Positions 4,908 through 7,160 of a stretch of 7,160 bases of DNA are shown one piece after another. The stretch spans positions 1-7,160 of the forward strand of contig CANQAW010000088.1 in the NCBI GenBank assembly GCA_947589525.1, written 5' to 3'. Positions within the stretch are counted from its first letter, which is position 1; each line of letters begins with the position of its first letter. The translations under genes were made by a program, and so were the position numbers. The notes beneath the pieces were generated by a model, which saw only the letters and a list, made by a program, of their open reading frames with translations, searched no databases and had not been told where the DNA came from. Origin of the DNA: Candidatus Gastranaerophilales bacterium. GTDB taxonomy: Bacteria > Cyanobacteriota > Vampirovibrionia > Gastranaerophilales > Gastranaerophilaceae.

Positions 4908-5922
4908 TTTTATTGACCCGTATCAGGCTTTAATTGCGACATATATTTTTGTTATCGGTCTTTGTGTCGGCTCTTTTTTAAATGTAGTTATTTTAAGAGG
5001 TATCGACAATGAGGATATTGTTTTTAAACCTTCCAGATGTCCCAAGTGTCAGAAAAACTTAAAATGGTACATGAATATACCGCTAATTTCGTATATTTTT
5101 TTGAAGGGTAAATGTGCATATTGTAATTCTAAAATTTCAATTCAATATCCTTTAGTAGAATTGATTTGCGCAATTTTGTTTGTTTTAAGCTATTTAAACT
5201 TCGGCTTAAATTTAAATCTTATGTTTATTTGGAGTTTTATTGCTTTATCCCTGATAATGGCTGTTACCGATATTAAAATAACTGCAATAATTGATACACA
5301 TGCTTATATATCGGCTGTTTTGGGTTTAATATATTCCTTTTTTTACTTTTCTCCCCTAACGCCTTTTCAGTCTATTGCGGGCGGAATTGCAGGATATTTT
5401 ACTTTTGAAATATTATCGTTTATCTCTAAAAAAATCATTGGTTACAGGATGTTTGGCGAAGGCGACAGCTTAATTGCGCTCGCACTGGGTCTTTTTTTAG
5501 GCTTCAGGGCTATGCCGATTGTAATTTTATTATCTTTTTTAATTCAATTTTTTATTGCAATTCCTTTTTTGTTATCCCAAGCGTACGGAACGAAAAATAA
5601 ACTTCTTTTTTCGGCTTATTTAACAATCATATTCGGCCTTGCCGGCGTAATTTATATTAACTTTTTCGATTTAATTAACCGCAATTACGGATTGTATTTA
5701 ATTTTATCCGCTTTAATTTCTTTGCTGTTACTGTTTGCGTTGGTTATTCTTTTCAGACATATCCGTTTAAAAGCAAAAGAAAATACTCAAGCTAAAGCGA
5801 AAGATGAAATCCTGACTTCATTTTGTACGCTTCCTTTCGGTCCTTCGTTATTAATATCGGGAATTTTGTGTTTATTTTATTTGGAGAATTTTATCGACTT
5901 GTTTAAAAAAATATATCAATAG
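4900..5922 (+). CDS. pilD: Type IV prepilin peptidase (A24 aspartyl protease), enlarged
   Basis: Inner-membrane enzyme that cleaves, and in many members N-methylates, type IV pilin or pseudopilin leaders. GSFLNVVILR (24-33) opens the N-terminal domain, with the zinc-type pair CPKC (47-50) and CAYC (72-75). The two catalytic aspartates are Asp124 in AVTDIKITAIID and Asp189 in GEGDSLIALALG. The family's final PFGPSL is at 312-317. Many hydrophobic spans surround these motifs. The usual Lys of GxGDxK is replaced (GEGDSL). Between Asp189 and PFGP there are about 123 residues, around twice what I expect, with extra spans near 238-257 and 264-286 and a charged loop at 287-304; total 340 aa against a common 250-290. 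The start codon lies inside the end of the sigma gene, with only a weak AAAGG 11 nt upstream, so the two are likely translated together. No pilin gene is in view. Confidence 0.93.
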   Translation: MSSFIDPYQALIATYIFVIGLCVGSFLNVVILRGIDNEDIVFKPSRCPKCQKNLKWYMNIPLISYIFLKGKCAYCNSKISIQYPLVELICAILFVLSYLNFGLNLNLMFIWSFIALSLIMAVTDIKITAIIDTHAYISAVLGLIYSFFYFSPLTPFQSIAGGIAGYFTFEILSFISKKIIGYRMFGEGDSLIALALGLFLGFRAMPIVILLSFLIQFFIAIPFLLSQAYGTKNKLLFSAYLTIIFGLAGVIYINFFDLINRNYGLYLILSALISLLLLFALVILFRHIRLKAKENTQAKAKDEILTSFCTLPFGPSLLISGILCLFYLENFIDLFKKIYQ

Positions 5923-5935
5923 TATAAAAATTATG

Positions 5936-5982
5936 TTTATATTAAAATTTTATTAAGTATTATTGTCAGTATAAAAGGAGGT
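5936..5982 (+). promoter_or_regulatory. Candidate promoter and strong ribosome binding site of the NifU-like gene
   Basis: TTTATA (5936-5941, 4/6) and TATTAT (5958-5963, 5/6) with a 16-bp spacer lie in the 63-bp gap after the prepilin peptidase. AAAGGAGGT (5974-5982) is close to a full anti-SD match, only 3 nt before ATG 5986 and the strongest ribosome binding site in the window. The ribosome site is certain; the promoter is weak, and no terminator is visible before it, so read-through is possible. Confidence 0.5.
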
Positions 5983-5985
5983 CAA

Positions 5986-6687
5986 ATGAATCATATACAA
6001 TTAACTTCAGAAATTGAAGAAAAGTGTTGTGTTAAAAGAGGCGTAAAAGGTTCTCCTGCACCTATTCCGCAAGAAGGCTTTTGGACAAAATGCAAAGAAA
6101 TAAAAGATATTTCCGGACTTACCCACGGATGCGGATGCTGCGCACCTCAGCAAGGAACTTGTAAATTAACGCTTAACGTTAAAGACGGTATTATTCAGGA
6201 AGCTTTGGTTGAGACAATAGGCTGTTCAGGCATGACACATTCCGCTGCAATGGCAGGCGAAATTCTTCCCGGTAAGACTATTCTTGAAGCTCTTAATACG
6301 GATTTAGTGTGCGATGCTATTAATGTTGCAATGAGAGAATTATTTTTGCAAATTGTATACGGAAGAACGCAAACCGCATTTTCTGAAAACGGACTTCCAA
6401 TCGGTGCCGGACTGGAGGATTTGGGAAAAGGATTATGTTCAATGGTCGGCACAATTCATTCTACTAAGCAAAAAGGTGTCAGATATCTGTCTTTAACCGA
6501 AGGTTATATTTTAGAACTCGGACTTGATAAAAATGATGAAGTTATAGGCTATAAGTTTGTCAACCTTGGAAAAGTAATGGATGCAATTAAAAAAGGCGTT
6601 GATGCAAAAGAAGCCTATGAAAAAAATATAGGAACATACGGCAGATTTGCGGATGCCGTTAAAACAATTGACCCGAGAAAAGAATAA
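5986..6687 (+). CDS. NifU/IscU-like Fe-S scaffold domain protein, partner of GGGtGRT protein
   Basis: 233 residues, cytosolic. The central part has the order of an IscU/NifU N-terminal scaffold: a cysteine before a beta strand (GTCKLTLNV, Cys59), GCSGMTHSAAMAGEILPGKT (79-98, Cys80, matching IscU GCGSAIASS...GK), and LCSMVGT (150-156, Cys151, matching HCSML of IscU). These would be the three cluster ligands. It differs from housekeeping IscU by a cysteine-rich N-terminal segment (Cys14, Cys15, Cys36, then GCGCC at 48-52) and a C-terminal extension of about 75 residues with DAIKKGVDAKEAYEKN. It sits 32 bp before the GGGtGRT gene, an arrangement I know from anaerobes where this protein is annotated as Fe-S scaffold, with no demonstrated role. 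The pair is probably co-transcribed. Family assignment is firm; the true function is not known. Confidence 0.88.
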   Translation: MNHIQLTSEIEEKCCVKRGVKGSPAPIPQEGFWTKCKEIKDISGLTHGCGCCAPQQGTCKLTLNVKDGIIQEALVETIGCSGMTHSAAMAGEILPGKTILEALNTDLVCDAINVAMRELFLQIVYGRTQTAFSENGLPIGAGLEDLGKGLCSMVGTIHSTKQKGVRYLSLTEGYILELGLDKNDEVIGYKFVNLGKVMDAIKKGVDAKEAYEKNIGTYGRFADAVKTIDPRKE

Positions 6688-6719
6688 GTTATTAGTAATG
6701 AATTATAAGGAAATATAAT

Positions 6720-7160
6720 ATGGTAAAATTTGAAGGACAAGACAGACGTGAAGATACTTTAAACAAAGTTTTAAAGGAATACGGATTTTCTTCTTTGGAT
6801 GAAGCTAATGAATTATGTCTGTCAAAAGGAATAAATGCGGACGAAATCGTTAAGGGAATTCAACCTATTGCATTTGATAATGCTTCTTGGGCTTACACTT
6901 TAGGCTGTGCTATAGCAATCAAGAAAGGCATAACTAATGCAGCCGAAGCTGCCGAAGCAATCGGAATAGGATTGCAAGCTTTTGCGGTTCCGGGTTCTGT
7001 CGGTGATACAAGAAAAGTAGGTTTGGGACATGGTAATTTGGGTGCAATGCTGTTAAGAGAAGAAACAAAATGTTTCTGTTTCTTAGCGGGTCATGAATCA
7101 TTTGCGGCTGCCGAAGGCGCTATAGGTATTGCAAGAAATGCCAATAAAGTAAGAAAAGAA
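6720..7160 (+). CDS. GGGtGRT-family protein (3' truncated by window)
   Basis: 147 codons from ATG 6720, preceded by AAGGA (6707-6711) 8 nt upstream, and open to the right edge. The sequence matches the N-terminal half of the family as I remember it: GIQPIAFDNASWAYTLG, AIAIKKG, AAEAAEAIGIGLQAF, PGSVGDTRKVGLGHGNLG, CFCFLAGHESFAAAEGAIG, ending at ANKVRKE. The diagnostic GGGTGRT motif is expected in the missing second half of about 190 residues. The family is conserved, mainly in anaerobes and next to a NifU-like gene as here, but has no established biochemical role. The 32-bp gap to the upstream gene contains no terminator, so both are likely on one transcript and may act together. Confidence 0.92.
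   Translation, partial: MVKFEGQDRREDTLNKVLKEYGFSSLDEANELCLSKGINADEIVKGIQPIAFDNASWAYTLGCAIAIKKGITNAAEAAEAIGIGLQAFAVPGSVGDTRKVGLGHGNLGAMLLREETKCFCFLAGHESFAAAEGAIGIARNANKVRKE

Noticed and set aside
6195..6452. 85-codon minus-strand open frame
   Set aside because: It is antisense to the NifU-like gene, whose conserved cysteines lie in the other reading, and has no plausible start signal.

Overview
This AT-rich window is bacterial and gene-dense. It most likely comes from a fermentative, anaerobic, gut-type relative of the cyanobacteria (Melainabacteria/Vampirovibrionia, for example Gastranaerophilales). That placement is an inference from three things: a ketol-acid reductoisomerase whose cofactor loop and general sequence read like the cyanobacterial enzyme, an alternative sigma factor of the SigB/SigF type fused in its reading to a type IV prepilin peptidase gene, and a NifU-like/GGGtGRT gene pair typical of strict anaerobes. 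No rRNA or other marker gene is present to prove it.

Layout. Positions 1-1104 (+) hold the C-terminal five-sixths of a CoA-disulfide reductase/NADH oxidase-type flavoprotein, open at the left edge. Positions 1125-1643 (+) encode a small P-loop kinase that resembles animal-type phosphomevalonate kinase. It converges on two minus-strand genes (1651-2118 and 2334-2801) encoding nearly identical 155-residue acidic coiled-coil proteins of unknown function. Each of these two has its own upstream region, and a strong hairpin terminator lies between them. The upstream regions share a palindrome placed exactly 111 bp before each start codon.

A 297-bp divergent intergenic region then leads to a plus-strand cluster: ilvC (3099-4094), an alternative sigma factor (4098-4907, 3 bp after ilvC) and a prepilin peptidase (4900-5922, overlapping the sigma gene by 8 bp). 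After a 63-bp gap with its own strong ribosome binding site come a NifU-like Fe-S scaffold protein (5986-6687) and the start of a GGGtGRT-family protein (6720 to the right edge).

How the genes fit together. The ilvC-sigma-peptidase spacing suggests one transcript that joins branched-chain amino acid synthesis to regulation and processing of type IV pilin-like proteins. In cyanobacteria SigF controls pilus genes, so the sigma/PilD overlap is functionally suggestive. The NifU-like/GGGtGRT pair is a recurrent but uncharacterised anaerobe module. The parts with least precedent are the duplicated coiled-coil genes with their matching upstream elements, the phosphomevalonate-kinase-like protein, and an enlarged membrane region in the prepilin peptidase.
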